The notes beneath the pieces were generated by a model, which worked only from the letters and a program-made list of their open reading frames with translations, did no database searches and was not told the origin of the DNA. Of a DNA stretch of 64,000 nucleotides, positions 36,510 through 49,300 are shown piece by piece. The stretch spans positions 28,022,501 to 28,086,500 of the forward strand of contig NC_134368.1 in assembly GCF_035582795.1 (NCBI RefSeq), given 5' to 3'. The position numbers and the translations under genes were made by a program. This DNA is from Mycteria americana (lineage: Eukaryota > Chordata > Aves > Ciconiiformes > Ciconiidae). Numbering within the stretch: position 1 is the first letter of the stretch; every line of letters starts with the position of its first letter.

Positions 36510-37330
36510 GCGCTCCCGACGCGTACTTCAGATGCAGGCGAGCCGGTTTTAAAGAAGTCCCGCCCGGGGTCGGACGCGCCTCCTCCCCAGGACCGCCTCG
36601 CCCTCCGCGGGCGCGGAGCTGAGGTGAGGTGAGGCGAGACAGCACGGCTGAGGCGACGCGACACTACGGCGCGCGCCGGAAGGGGCTCCGCGCAGGCGCA
36701 GCGGGAGGGGCGGGTGAGTCAGCGGCGGCCCCGGGGCGTCGCGGCCGCCCGGCGGCCCCGAGGTCCCTCCGCACATCCGGGTGCCGCGGCGCCGCCCACC
36801 CGGCTACCGCTCCCGCCCGGGGCCAGCGGGCGCCGCGCCGCAGCCGCGCCAGCCTTCTCCGATGCGAATCGCCGCCCGCTCGCCGGCCGCTGGCGTGCGG
36901 CGGGGAGCGGCCAGGCTCCGCGTGCGGTCGCCGCCATGATGCCGGCCCTGGCCGCCCAGCGGCGGGGCTGCCGCGGCCTTTACCGCCTGTACCTGCGGTG
37001 CCAGGCGGCGCCGCTCCCCCGGGCCTGCCACGGTGAGTCCCTCAGGGCACGGCCCGCTGCGTTGCGCCGGCGAGCAGCCGGGAAACCCCCGGGGCGGGCG
37101 GGGTGGGGCCGGGCCCGGCCTGTCGGGCCGGCGGACCCCCACCTTCCCCGGTCGAGTTTCGTAGGAAGCTGTAATCGAGCTGCGTGCTCGCGTGGGGAAA
37201 AGCGAGTGCCAGCGCTCGCAGGCGCCTGGTGCCAGCCGGCCTCGGGCGCCAGCAGGGGCGGGAAGGGAGTCCTCATGAGGCAGTGACACTGTTCCCGGCT
37301 GTGGCGCATCTCCGGGCCGGGAGCCGCCGG
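36510..37330 (+). promoter_or_regulatory. SLC30A9: SLC30A9 CpG-island promoter, 5' UTR and exon 1 region
   Basis: A sharp GC- and CpG-rich island surrounds the first coding exon, with no TATA box at the expected place. Upstream of the ATG are a Sp1-like GC-rich block (about 36,555-36,570), an NRF1-like GCGCAGGCGC (36,690-36,699), a GGGAGGGGCGGG box (about 36,703-36,714) and a TGAGTCAGC element of AP-1/MARE type (36,715-36,723). NRF1 control would fit a nuclear gene for a mitochondrial protein, but this is motif-level inference. The transcription start cannot be fixed from sequence. Confidence 0.75.
36936..37032 (+). CDS. SLC30A9: SLC30A9 coding exon 1
   Basis: Codes residues 1-32 plus one base; donor CACG|GTGAGT. 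Two adjacent ATGs (36,936 and 36,939) follow GCCGCC. The first is taken as start, giving MMPALAAQRRG; human begins MLPGLAA. Arg- and Cys-rich with no acidic residues, as in a mitochondrial presequence. No ATG extends the frame upstream. Confidence 0.85.
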
Positions 37331-40300
37331 AGAGCGCAGGTTGCCTTCCGAGTGTCGACTTTAAAAGGAGGAAAGTATTGAAGTCATAACTGCCTCGCTT
37401 GGCGAGGCGTATCCTGACGAGCCTAATCCCTTATCACGGGTATTTTCACACGCCCTTTGTAGGCCTGCTGCCCTGTCAGCACCCGTTTTACCTAAAACTG
37501 ATACATCATGGCCGTGTCGGGGTTGAAGTTTGCAGTAATTCTATAAAATGAAGCGAAGTCTTACCGGATTTATATTGGTCTGAGAAGTGGCCTGGCTTTT
37601 CCTTTAGGCCACAGATCCCACGAAATTTAAATTCTGACCAGTTTTCTCCCTCTTCATGTATCTACTTATGGTTGAATTGCAGCAAATACCTTTTTCTTTA
37701 GTGGTTTCTTCTGTGTGTATGGACTAGTAGGAAAAACGTCCTCTAAACATGCTGATTAAGTTTCCCTTTCTCAATTGCTGCAGTATCACCAAAGCTTAGG
37801 AAGCAATATTGCTCATCTTGTGCCATGTATTTATTGTAGTCTTTTATGAGTTGTAATCAGTAACTTCAGTGAGCTGTGTTGAGTTGATTTTTCTGGGCTT
37901 TTGTCACATTAGCAACAACTAATAGTCAATAAGAGCTTATCTGACTTTTTTTGGTGAAATTCTTCTTCTGTAAGTTTCAGATTGGTGTATGCACATGTGC
38001 AGATGCTTCTGTACCATAGTGGACTAAAATAAAACGAAAGCTGTTGAGACTTTTATGGAATAAACAGTTTTATAAAACATTATTTTCTTGAGAGGTGCAG
38101 TATTCATACATGATTAGTCATACTTGGTATGACTTGATTTACCAGCACGGCTTTATTTATTTATTTATTTATTTATTCTTTTAATGAGTGCTTTCCAAAG
38201 CAGCCAGTTTGCCTGTTGCATTTCTGGTTGGAGGAGTTAATATACCTTCTCTACAGAAGTGTTTGTGCTGCCTAAAAGAAACTGGTTGCTAATACAGGTT
38301 GGCCTGTACTGTGTACAACTGGACTTTTGGCTAGTCTTTTGAAATTGAAGATTGCCTACCCCAGGGTGATTTCTCAATAGGCTTTTTACATATTTATCTT
38401 GTAACTTGTCTGTTGTAAATGTAGCAAAATTTTAAGATTCTTCTGTATAAAATGTTTTATACAATGTTGTGTGCTTTCCCATGTAATTTCTGTAGCAAGT
38501 TGCTCTGAATGTGTAATGCACACAGTTCAGTTTTTCTGAATTGGTAAGCTGTGGTTTGTACAGAGTATACACAGAGTGAAATGAAATGGCAACACTGGCT
38601 AATAGTTTTGTAGTGCTCTGTATTTGTTCTTTTATCAATACTTGGTCTTTAAAGATTTTGAGGCAGTATGACTAGAAGGGCACTTAATGTAAGCCAATCT
38701 TTTCAAATAGCTTTGTATCTTTTTTTTTTTTAACCCCTTGAGTTCATCTGGAGGCCTTTGGAAAAAGGGCATACCGGATTGTATGGGGAAAGAACCCTAA
38801 CATTAGAATGAAGTTTAAGAGTGGATGTTTGAAGGGAGGCAGTGAAAGCACGCTGTGTACTCCTATTTTGTAATTCCTAAACATGGGTCAAATAAGTACA
38901 GATCAGTACTTAAAGCTAACTTTCTGTATCTTATGCTGGTGTAGCTGGACCCCTTTCCCTTCTTTTTTCCTTCCAAAATGGTTGCCTGAAACATCTTTTT
39001 TTCCTCCTCCTGTTAGGATGGCAAGCTTCAATGAAAAGTGGGAGTCTGTCTTATATTCTGCCATGCAATCGTCTGCCTGTGCAGTTGATGAGTCAAGTGA
39101 GAGTTTATACCTCCAATGGACAGAAAAAAGATCTTGGATCAGAAGGTACAAATAGATCAAGCCCTGAAGAAACCCTGCGTAAAGTTGGAACAGGTAGTAC
39201 TAAGCTAAAATAAAGATTGTTTATATATATGTAAACACTTTATGTATTTAACAATTCATAACTTTTTTTTTCAATTGTGTGATACTACAGTTGCAAATTT
39301 CTTAGTATTTGTTGCTTGTGGGCATCTATATATAAATTTCAAATGCATAAGCAGGGAGAAATGCTGAAATTTATTTCTTTGTTGTTCCAGTATTTAAAGG
39401 ATTTAAGTTCAGAGTAATCAAATTTAAATGATAAAATGATTGATGTCAGAAGGGATTAGGTAATTTAAGGGATAAGAAATGGAATGTATTACTTGTCTTT
39501 TACCATTTTGCTTGCTTACTTGCATTATTTTTGTAGTATTTCAGGTTTGTTCTGTGAAATGAACTAGTGATAAATATTGAATGAGTGTGAATACTGAGTG
39601 CTCTGAATTCTCCAGGTCAGGCTATAGATGACTGGTAAAGAAAGTTGAGCAGTTTCATCTGCTAGGGCTTTCTAATCTGACAGTTGTCACACCTGCAGCA
39701 TTCACATTGAACACTTGATATAATGGGCATAACTTGACCCTCCTTCCTGTTCAGTTTGATTGTCAATTTTGTGCTAGTTAGGTACTTGTGAAATTCAGAA
39801 CTGTCTTGTCTGTGGTCCATTGTAGCATCCTCTGTTTTTTTCTGTGTAGGACTGCACAGATGTATGTTTGGAAGACTACTGTGCTTAAGAGATAAATGCT
39901 TTTGAAAATAAAAGCTCTCTTTCTCTGTGCTTTTGTCTAAAACTAAGTGGTCTACTAAAGAAAACTTTCTTCTCTTCATTGTCAGGTTAGCAGGTATTCA
40001 TTCTTTCTTTAGTAACTTGTAAATTCCTGAGGCTTGCAGCAGTCTTTAAAAGCTAGTAACTATAGCCAGGTAAGAGTATTACTTTTCTGATGTTTGGAAG
40101 TACAAAAGTGGATCTTAAATGTTCTAAGTGTAACAATTAGATATTATTTCTTAGGTCTGTGATTGAATTTTAGAAGAGTATAATACTTTGGAGCGTTTAT
40201 GTTTCTTAGAAAGTCTTGAGCTGAAGGTAGTTGCTAGAGGGCAAAATTCTTGCAGAAGAATATCTGACTGAATACAGTGAAAGACTGTAGTTGTTGGTAT

Positions 40301-43300
40301 TTTCAGGGTTCTTAATGTGCAGTTACTGGTGTTAAAAATTGGATATGTGAAAACAGTCTAGTGCTATTGCTTTCATGATTGCCTTAAATTTATATAATTG
40401 TTGACTGTCATCAGAAGGGGTGTTCCCACCTTCTCCCACCCCTATCTGATTAATCCCTCTCTTGTGCTGGCATTAATGACATTTAGGTCTGTTTTTTCAA
40501 AAATTAATTGCTTTCTTGTTTTGCAGAGCTAGGGTAGAGGTAGGATGGATCAGTAAGCTGATCCTGCTCACTGTCTCCAGAATGGCTGGAGGAGAGACGC
40601 TGCCCTTTGTGGCAGCACAGCCTTGAGTTATAGTAAGCCTTGAGTGGAACTGCGCCATAGGGGTACCATGAGACTTACCTTTTGTTGAGAGTGGGGGCTG
40701 ACATATGCAAGAGTATGTGAAACTGTAGTCTAGAGAGATTGTGCGTAGAGGAACAATCGCTTTGAAGTTTATTTTGGAATGCGTATTGTTATATGCACGC
40801 TTCATATAGGCTGTGTTTTCTGGGGCCTAGTGGGTAGAACGTTCTTATGCATTATGGATGTATTACTACTGTTTATTTAAAAAAACATGATATTTTGATA
40901 GAATTCTGAAAAGATAATATACTACTTGTAAAGATTACTGTACTTTTCCAGTAACTTGAATATTTAGCAAATAATGGATCTCTTTTGGACCTCCATTTCT
41001 TTATCAGTAAACTTGGGAAATGCTTTTCCTGTTAATGTTATATTGAAAATATTGATGTATTCATCATCAAAGTTCTATCATATCAACCTCTGCCTGTCTG
41101 AAAAACAGTAATTGTGAATTGAAGGAGTCCGTATTTTTTTTCCTCACTGATGCACTGTGATTTTTGTCTTGTCTCTAGGGCGAGGTAGTAAACTTTAAAA
41201 GGGTACTTGATGTACATAGATCTCTGTGCATAGGTCTTTGTGCATAGATATAAATCTTGATAGTTTTGTGCCTTTTTTTCCCCACCTCTGCAATCTTATG
41301 ACCCAATCTTTTGTTAAATAGTGTTGGTGATATTTCTTTTAATGACATAAATGGTTGCATGCAGTTTCTGAAAAGAAGCTACTACTCAGTTTTTGCTAAG
41401 CAATCTTAGTTGAAGTTTTTTTATCATGAATATTGATAGATCGGCTGCCTGGTGTTTTAAACCAGGTAAGAAAAGAAAGGAACAGCAAAGGATTTTTTGC
41501 TTTTGTTTTCAAGTCAAACAATAACTGATAGGGATGACTGTTTTAGGAATGCTAGTTATTTATGGTCCAGCCTTATTTGTTGTGTAATAAGATCAGTTTC
41601 ATAAATTTATAAGTGTTATTTTTCCAAGAAAGTATGCTTGGATTGTTATTAGCCTTAGTCTTCAGTTGCTGTTAGGGCAATAGCTAATTGCTTGATGGAA
41701 AGATAGTTATGTAGTCCAAGCTTCAAGAATATCTGACCTTTAAATAATTTGAGTAGCGTGTTAAGCTAGGAGTATCTCATTAATTAACACAAACCTGCTT
41801 GAAAAATCTTCAAATTTTTTTTTTATCTATCACTTTCAATAAGATCAGTTTTAATTTTGTTAATGACTGTGGATGTGTGGCAAACATCCAGTGTTAGAGA
41901 GTTTTAGGGCACAAAAGAGTGGGTACGTTGGTTCGACGTGTTAGAATCATAAGGTGTTTATTCTGAAAGCTATGTTGAGATGTTTGAGATAAGGATGCAA
42001 TAGTTGTTTGTATTTCTCTGATTTCTAAGTAGAAATCTCACTGAAATTACTGGAATTTATTATTTTCCAAATATTAAGATGTAAATTATATTTTATTGGC
42101 TTTTTATTGAGTCATATACTCAAATTTAAAAAACAGCTAAAATACTTTTTTCTCATTCTAGCTCCAGCTTGTGACACAAGAGTTGTGGATTTTAGTTTAA
42201 ATATTCTGTATTTTAAGGAGCTAGCTTTTTGTAAGTGAAAAAGCTTCAGTCCCTTAAAATTGAATTACAGCTTGAAAGCTTTATGAGACTCAGGTGATCA
42301 GCAGTCTTAAACTATATAGAATGCATTATATTTACTAATCTAAAATTTTGCATAAAACTTGCCCCAAACTATAAGTACACTATTAAAATATTTTTTAAAA
42401 GATACATACTTTCTGAAGTATGTTGCAAGTTGGTGCTCTTCTGTGAGCTGCTACGAGTTTACTGATCAATGCTATATTAAATGTCTTATTTTGTTGTTTA
42501 TTTTTTTACTATTTCTGTCTTTTATTTTGAGAGTTTTAAATATTGGACATCTACCAAAAATGTTTTTTAATTGTCAGGGTGGAAAGCAATATTAGGATAT
42601 ATTCTTAGTTTACTATGTGAACCAAACTCTTTACTAGAAAGAAAAGTAGGTACTTCCATATTTACAGTGAGCTTTATTTTTATTTTACAGGACAAGATAC
42701 AACCAATGCAGGTCAAAAGCAGTCTTTCCTTAAAGAGCCAATACAAGTAAAAGGTAAAGAAATACTTCCTGTATTGAAACTTTACTGCTGTCTGCTAGTA
42801 GTCAAAAAAGATATGTGTAAGGAAACCGTGGTTCCTCTTCAATTGTGTAACAAGTTATGTGAATAACATTTTAAAACACTCTTGTATGTCAGCTTTGTTT
42901 GAAAATGACTCCTGAAAAATCAAATATAGCAGTATTCCTTCTAATTACTCACTCTTCTGTGTCTGTTTTTACATGTTTCATTTAAGGTGATGAGTTTGTC
43001 AGGAAAAGACTAATTTGTTTTCTCATCTGTTATCACAGTCTGTCCTCCTTGCATGTTTTCAGGCGTGTCCATTCGCCAATCTCAGACTTAATGTGGCTAA
43101 GCTGAATACTTGATCTTCCCCTGTTCCTTGTTCTAAGTCTTCCTCTGTTCCTTCTTATTGCTGAGTTAATCTAATCGGTATTGCTTCTAAATATATTTTG
43201 ACCACATGAACTGTTTAATCTGAGTCCTGTAATGTTCCCATTTGTGCCTGTAGTAAATACATGTTTTTGTCTTTAGTTACATTGTTTAAACACATAAGTG

Positions 43301-46300
43301 GATAAAATAAGAGCATAACTTTCTTTCATGTTTTTAATTTATCATGACTTGATTTCACTCCATCTGCACTCTGATGTTTCTATTACGTTATTGTGAGAAT
43401 TATGCTATTAAAAACTCCAGTGCTTTTGATCACTCCTAGCCTTCTGTGTATGGAAAGAACTTTATCAAAATAGAAATTGCCATTTCTCTTTAAACTCTGT
43501 CGAAAAAAATCTCTGGAGTGAAAGTGACTCAGCAGGCTATAAACTGTATCAAAATTCCTTCCTGTCTTTCCCCAAATTTAAAGAAACATCAAATTGTAAT
43601 ACTTGTTGGTAACAAGGCGAGATCAGTGTCTCTGTATGTATATTTTCTGTATACTTTTGTCTACATCCTTTATGTTGATTTCTTTGGGTCTGTTGTCACA
43701 GTGTATGCGTGCAGGGGGAACAAGATAGACAGGAGAAATTAGACTGTGAAATAATTGTAAAAATAGATAGACCTTTCAGTGAGAAGAGAGTTTTACCTCT
43801 GTAAGTTATTGACATGCAAGCAAGAGTTTTTATGTTAAAGATTTTGATAGCGTCTAGAAAGTGGAATTGTAGTCTTCAGATGCTGCTGTGACTTAGAAAT
43901 TTATTGATCCAAGTATTACTAAGACAATAACATTTTTAAAGAATCACTAATCTTAAAAATGTTTACTATTTAAAGTGTTTTATTTACATCATCTTTTATT
44001 GGGCTTCGTCCTTCTCTTGGAAATACCAAACTGATTTGGTTTTTTTCTCTGCATTTATCACCAGTTTTGTACAGTTACTTGAACTAGGGGTAGGATTGTT
44101 GAGATGTTCTGCAATGTACAATTGGTTATAGTATTTTCTTTTAGTGAAATTTACCTGTGTTTCTGAAAGATGGATTAGTAAGTGTTTAATAAATCCACAA
44201 GTTATTTTTTACTAAAGTTAGTACACTTTGGATATATATCTGTTTTAAATAAGAAAAGATGGGAAGCATTCTTCTTGTTTAAAAATGTTCATCCTGTTCT
44301 AACCTTAGTAAATGATGGGCTGTTTTTAGGAAATCTAATTTTTTTATCACCTTCTCTCAGGAGCATTGTGGGATGAATGTGATTACTCAAGTACTTAAAA
44401 AATTCTTTAAGTTCAAACTGGATGAAAGAAATCAGATTATTATGGTAAATATTGATATCTGTAGTGTTAGTGCATTGTTGAGTATCAAGCAATATATTTT
44501 GCCTTTAAGCTTTCAAAACGCAGAAATAAGGCAATGTAGAACTCTGGAAAAATTTTTCTCAAAGTCTTCAAATGCAGTATCTTTCTGTAAGTATCCTGTG
44601 ACTTAAGGAGAAGTTCTGGACTAGCTATAGAATCATATCAGTCCTGTGATACGCACGAAGTTCATGTGTGTTCGTAAGCTTTCTCACCTGCAGAATTTGA
44701 GCTTTTTGTTTTCAGTTGTGTTCTTTAATGTTATATCCTTCAGCAATTGTAACTCTTCTTCCAATAAGCGTAACGTTTTTAACGGAAGTGAGTGTATAGT
44801 GACTTACATTTGAAAATTAGATGAAGTTATGTATGTATAGACAAGCAGGAAATAATGGCATAAATTTAAAATTCCGTTTATCCTTTTTCTGAATACATGT
44901 GGTATTCTTTTCCTTGTGCATGAAAATCTGATGTGATAAGACTACATCTTCTAGATATACAAAGCATTATAAATAAAGAATGTGCATTTTTAATTGTTAT
45001 AACTGCCCAATATTAAGTGTGCTAATTTTGAAAGTAATAGTTGAGGAAAACGATGCATACAGTCTCTCTCAGTTCTCTGTATAGTCTGCAAAGGTCAAAA
45101 ATCTAATCTGCAGAAGGCGGAATTGGTTAAGTATTGGGAAAAAAAGAGATGGAGCTCTATGTTGCCATTTCAGCTGCTGGAGCGAGGGTTTCCAAATTGC
45201 CATATTTGAATGAAGTTTTGGAGGTAAATCGTTCTACTCTTGCTCATTTCCACAATGAAGAACATTCCTTCCTCTTCGCTGGAAGTTTTCTATCTCACTG
45301 ACAAGCATTGTTTTTCAGATCTCCGCTTAGAGTTATCATGATATGACACTAGATTGAATTACCTTTTGACATTTCTGCTCTAGTGTCCACGAGTGACTTA
45401 ACTTGCTTATCTATTTCTGTTTTTAAGTGAAAGCAGTCCTTAAAAAAAGAGAGTATGGACCAAAATACACACAGAATAACTTCATCACTGGAGTCAGAGC
45501 AATAAATGAGTTTTGTCTTAAATCCAGGTATGATGGGTTTGAGTTGAAATTTAAATAGTGGATATTTGTTTGTTCGTATGTGCTTCAAAAGTAATTGCAA
45601 TTGTAGAGTGATTTTTGCACAGCAACTTTTTCTAAATGCTTTTATGGTATACGTAATCATAAGTGGCTGAAGTTAGTTCTTGTTTACTTAGTGTTACCGT
45701 GGATTAGGAACTTGCACTTAGTTTGCATGTTTCCGTAGTTCCTTCTTAAAGTAATTTATTTGTATTTATATGACCATAAACCTAGTTGGGGGAGTCCACC
45801 TCTAGAGCGGCTAGTTATACGGGGAATGGCAAATAATTCTTGTTTCAGTGTTTTGGGGTCATGATGGTTTGATGTGAACATCTCTCAAAGATCAGTGGAA
45901 ACTTCATGTTACGTGAGGTCTGTGGAATAAAATATGATCTGGTGCATTGTAACCTAACTATTGTTACTTGATTCATATTTACTGTCTTTTACTATGTGCC
46001 GTGCCTGCCAGCAGGTCTTGCTGAATATAGATATAGTTCAGGTGTCTGTCAGATTTTATGCATGTTATGTGTGTGACCCGCATTAAAGCTTAGCAGTTTT
46101 GTTTATAACTTTCTATGCTGTCACTGTTCCTCCCCAGTTTTTACACATACCATATGTCACCAGACTTGGACTTCGCTGAAAATCCAGTGACAAACTATGC
46201 TTAGTCCTCTGCCATATTTTTATCATAACTGGCTTGTTACGCAGAGAAATAACTAGCTAAAGTTTTGCTGGATTGACCAAAGTGGGGGGTGGGGAGAGGC

Positions 46301-49300
46301 GGGGGGGAGAAAAGGACTAGGTAATTGGTTGGGCTAAAAATGAAATGTTCTTTTGTATTTAAAAAAAAAAACAACAAACACAACCAACCAACCCACCAAC
46401 CTCCCCCCCCCGATGCTTCACAATGTAGATGCCCTAATGTATAGCTCAGCACAGGAAGTTTATCTGTTCCCCCAAGTAGTTTTGTTACCTCCAACCTTTT
46501 GCAGCTTGTGCTGGGTGTGTAGGTTTTGAGGTTGAATTGCTTAACTTTTCATGTCACGTGACTTCTGATTTCCATTTAGAGATGTTAAGTCATGAACCCT
46601 CTTGTTTAGCACTTGTGCACATTATCAATTACATGCAGATCATTCATTAGATATTTTATTATTCGATGTTTTATTACTTTGTCTTCCATGTGTAGTATCT
46701 CATAGCATGAGGACATGATTTGGACTTTTGAATGTGGAAAACAGTGGTTTTCAATAGCATCCTAGAGATCACTTGCTTCATGTTGCGTATCTATTCTGTT
46801 TGGCTCAAGTAAACAACTTCATTTTTTCTTTTGTACTGCAAAATAATATCAAAAGTGTGGAGAACCACCCAGACGTAAAAGTAAAATTAGAATAATATGA
46901 ACTTTTTCTTGCACTAAATGTTTGTCTACTTTCCTTAGTGATTTAGACCAGCTGAGGAAAATTAAACGACGAAGCCCCCATGATGACACTGAGAGTTTCA
47001 CTGTGTACCTGAGATCGGACGTAGAGGCAAAGTAAGAACATTTTTAGGAAGGAAAATGTTTGGATCATTTAAAATGGATTATATGAGAGAGGAAAAAAAA
47101 ACTTTTAAAAGTCAGGTTTACAATGTAAAAGGGCACTAATGTTTTCCATTTTCTATCTGAACACATTTTGTATCCTCATTATTGTAATAATTACATGGAG
47201 TATATAAAATTGGAGGGTGTGTTTCATGTGTTCAAAGATTAAGTGCATGTCCTCAGCCCCCTCTTGCCCAGCTTTTTATTCTGTAAAGTAGTCTGTGTGG
47301 CTTCTTATCAGAAAGAACAATGTGATGTTCTGCTTTTAGGAAAGGCATTTGTAATGTAGTCAAGCTGAAAAGAAGTTGCATAAATAGAACCAGTGTTAAG
47401 TTACTTTTACTCTGTGCAGGTCTCTTGAAGTTTGGGGTAGTCCAGAGGCTCTTGCTAGAGAAAGAAAACGACGTAAAGAAGCAGAGATCAAGTACAGGGA
47501 AAGTGAGTACAGAGTTTTCAAATAACTTCAAATGTAGACAACAAAGTATGATTGTAGAAATCCACTAGATGGTGTGTTATTTCACCAAGAACACACACAT
47601 TTGGAATTAGCAATTACTGATAACGTTTTATAGCGTAGTGCTAGAGTAACACATTACTATCTATGCAGATATAGTCTGTTACTATCTTACGATTTATCAT
47701 CTATGTGATATAGCAAGAGTATACATTCAGTTGACATCTATAGTCATACCTTGGTTTTGGGGGGCTTTCAGTTTTTGGATTATAATTAACATCTTCAGTG
47801 GCTCTGGATTTTTTTTTATCAAGAATTTTGAAAAGACTTAAAACCAATCCAAATCTTGATACCATACCGTTACTCATTTCTTTTTCCTCTGAAATGAATT
47901 CAGCTTACCTTTGTGCTTCAGAAGGGGGGGAAACACGCCCAAATAATCTTTTTGCCTAAAATTATTGTTGTCATACTCGCTGGTATTACCAATAACAGGT
48001 ACAGTCAAATCAGTAGTTTTTAGTGGATTTTGATCTGTCTAGTCAGTTAAAATCACAGGAGAGGCAATATTGCTTCAAGGTACTTATTCCAGTTATGCAC
48101 CTTAAAATTAGAGGTGTCTTTTTTTTTTTTTTTTTTTTTGAAACAGTTGTGCCACTGGAACAGCCTCCTAGTAAAAAGTGCAGGCACTTGTTAAGGTACC
48201 TGTAAGTGTTTGTACTGAGTGCAGTCAGTAGCTTCAAAATTTTTAGTGACCAGCAGAATAATTTTGAACATAATCCAAAAAATGACATTAAAAAATACTA
48301 CTCAGTCATAATAGTATACTGAAACTTTGTATACTTGAAGTGGTAATTGCCTTTTTTTACAGACTACCCTTGTACTGCACTGGCTGTTTTAATCTATTTA
48401 AATTACTGTGTACAATGTATTTTGTATATCTTTGTAGGGGAGAATCTGGCACTACAGCTTCTAGATACTGTAGTATACCGATGTTTACTTTGAAGTTACT
48501 GAACATCATTAGTGGATGGAAAAATACTGATGTTAAGAGACTTGCTTTGAAACGTCCTTCCCCCTCTCCCTCGTGGTAAGGGATGGGAGGCAGGCAGTAG
48601 AATGCCTGGATTTGGTGCAGTGTATTTTGAGTTTTTCCCGCCGTGTATCATCCTTTGTTTGTAGAAATGGGAACGATGTATAGGATCATAACATTGTATT
48701 TGGCATTTTGCATGAGTATATAACAATATGTGTTTCTGATTAATAATACCAGGAGAGGAGTTTTCCACAAAGAAAGATAGACCGTGCAGCTCTTACTAAA
48801 AGCTGGCTACTGCATAAAAAAAATAGACTTCAGTTCCTGAAACTCCTGGTTACTAGTATGTATTTACGATAACAATTTTGTATTGCAGATCTATTTAGAA
48901 ACCAAAGGCTGTTGAGGGAATACAAGGAGTTCTTTGGAAATACTAAGGTAAGAGATGTTTTAGAGTTTTTGGCTAGAAAAATGCCACAAGATGTACTATG
49001 ACACCTTTTGAAGGAAAAAGTTGTGAAACGGTTGCATAAGCTTAACTAACTGAATATTATTAGAAGATTTATTTGTGCTGTAATGTACTGGATCTGTCTC
49101 TGATTGTAATGCAGTGGTAAATGTTATGTTGCCAGTTTAAATGGGTTCCTATTGTGGCAGTGTAACCCACCACTAAGGCTTTTTTTTTTTTAGTCAATTG
49201 CCTTCCTGTTAACAAAATTGCAGCTGTATTTGTGATTTCATCTATAGCCTGTAAACATGTATAGTAAATATATTGTTAATGAGAAGAAATGAAATAGGTT

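Larger units (their letters stand above)
37033..45427 (+). other. SLC30A9: SLC30A9 introns 1 to 3 (with exons 2 and 3 inside)
   Basis: Intron 1 is 37,033-39,016, intron 2 is 39,194-42,690 and intron 3 is 42,754-45,427. The first 300 bases are the tail of the CpG island; the rest is AT-rich. A TTTA microsatellite sits at 38,152-38,177. No other repeat or RNA gene was recognised. Confidence 0.8.

Noticed and set aside
36549-37309. Several overlapping open frames of 70-190 codons in the SLC30A9 CpG island, including one in frame with the start codon beginning at a GTG (36,714)
   Set aside because: GC-driven openness. The in-frame upstream part has no ATG and no similarity to ZnT9; translation from the ATG at 36,936 matches the human N terminus.
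48119-48205. T21 followed by a short open stretch as a possible extra SLC30A9 exon
   Set aside because: The ATTTTGAAACAG-type context gives an acceptor-like site, but the sequence does not match ZnT9 and exon 6 joins exon 7 in frame without it.
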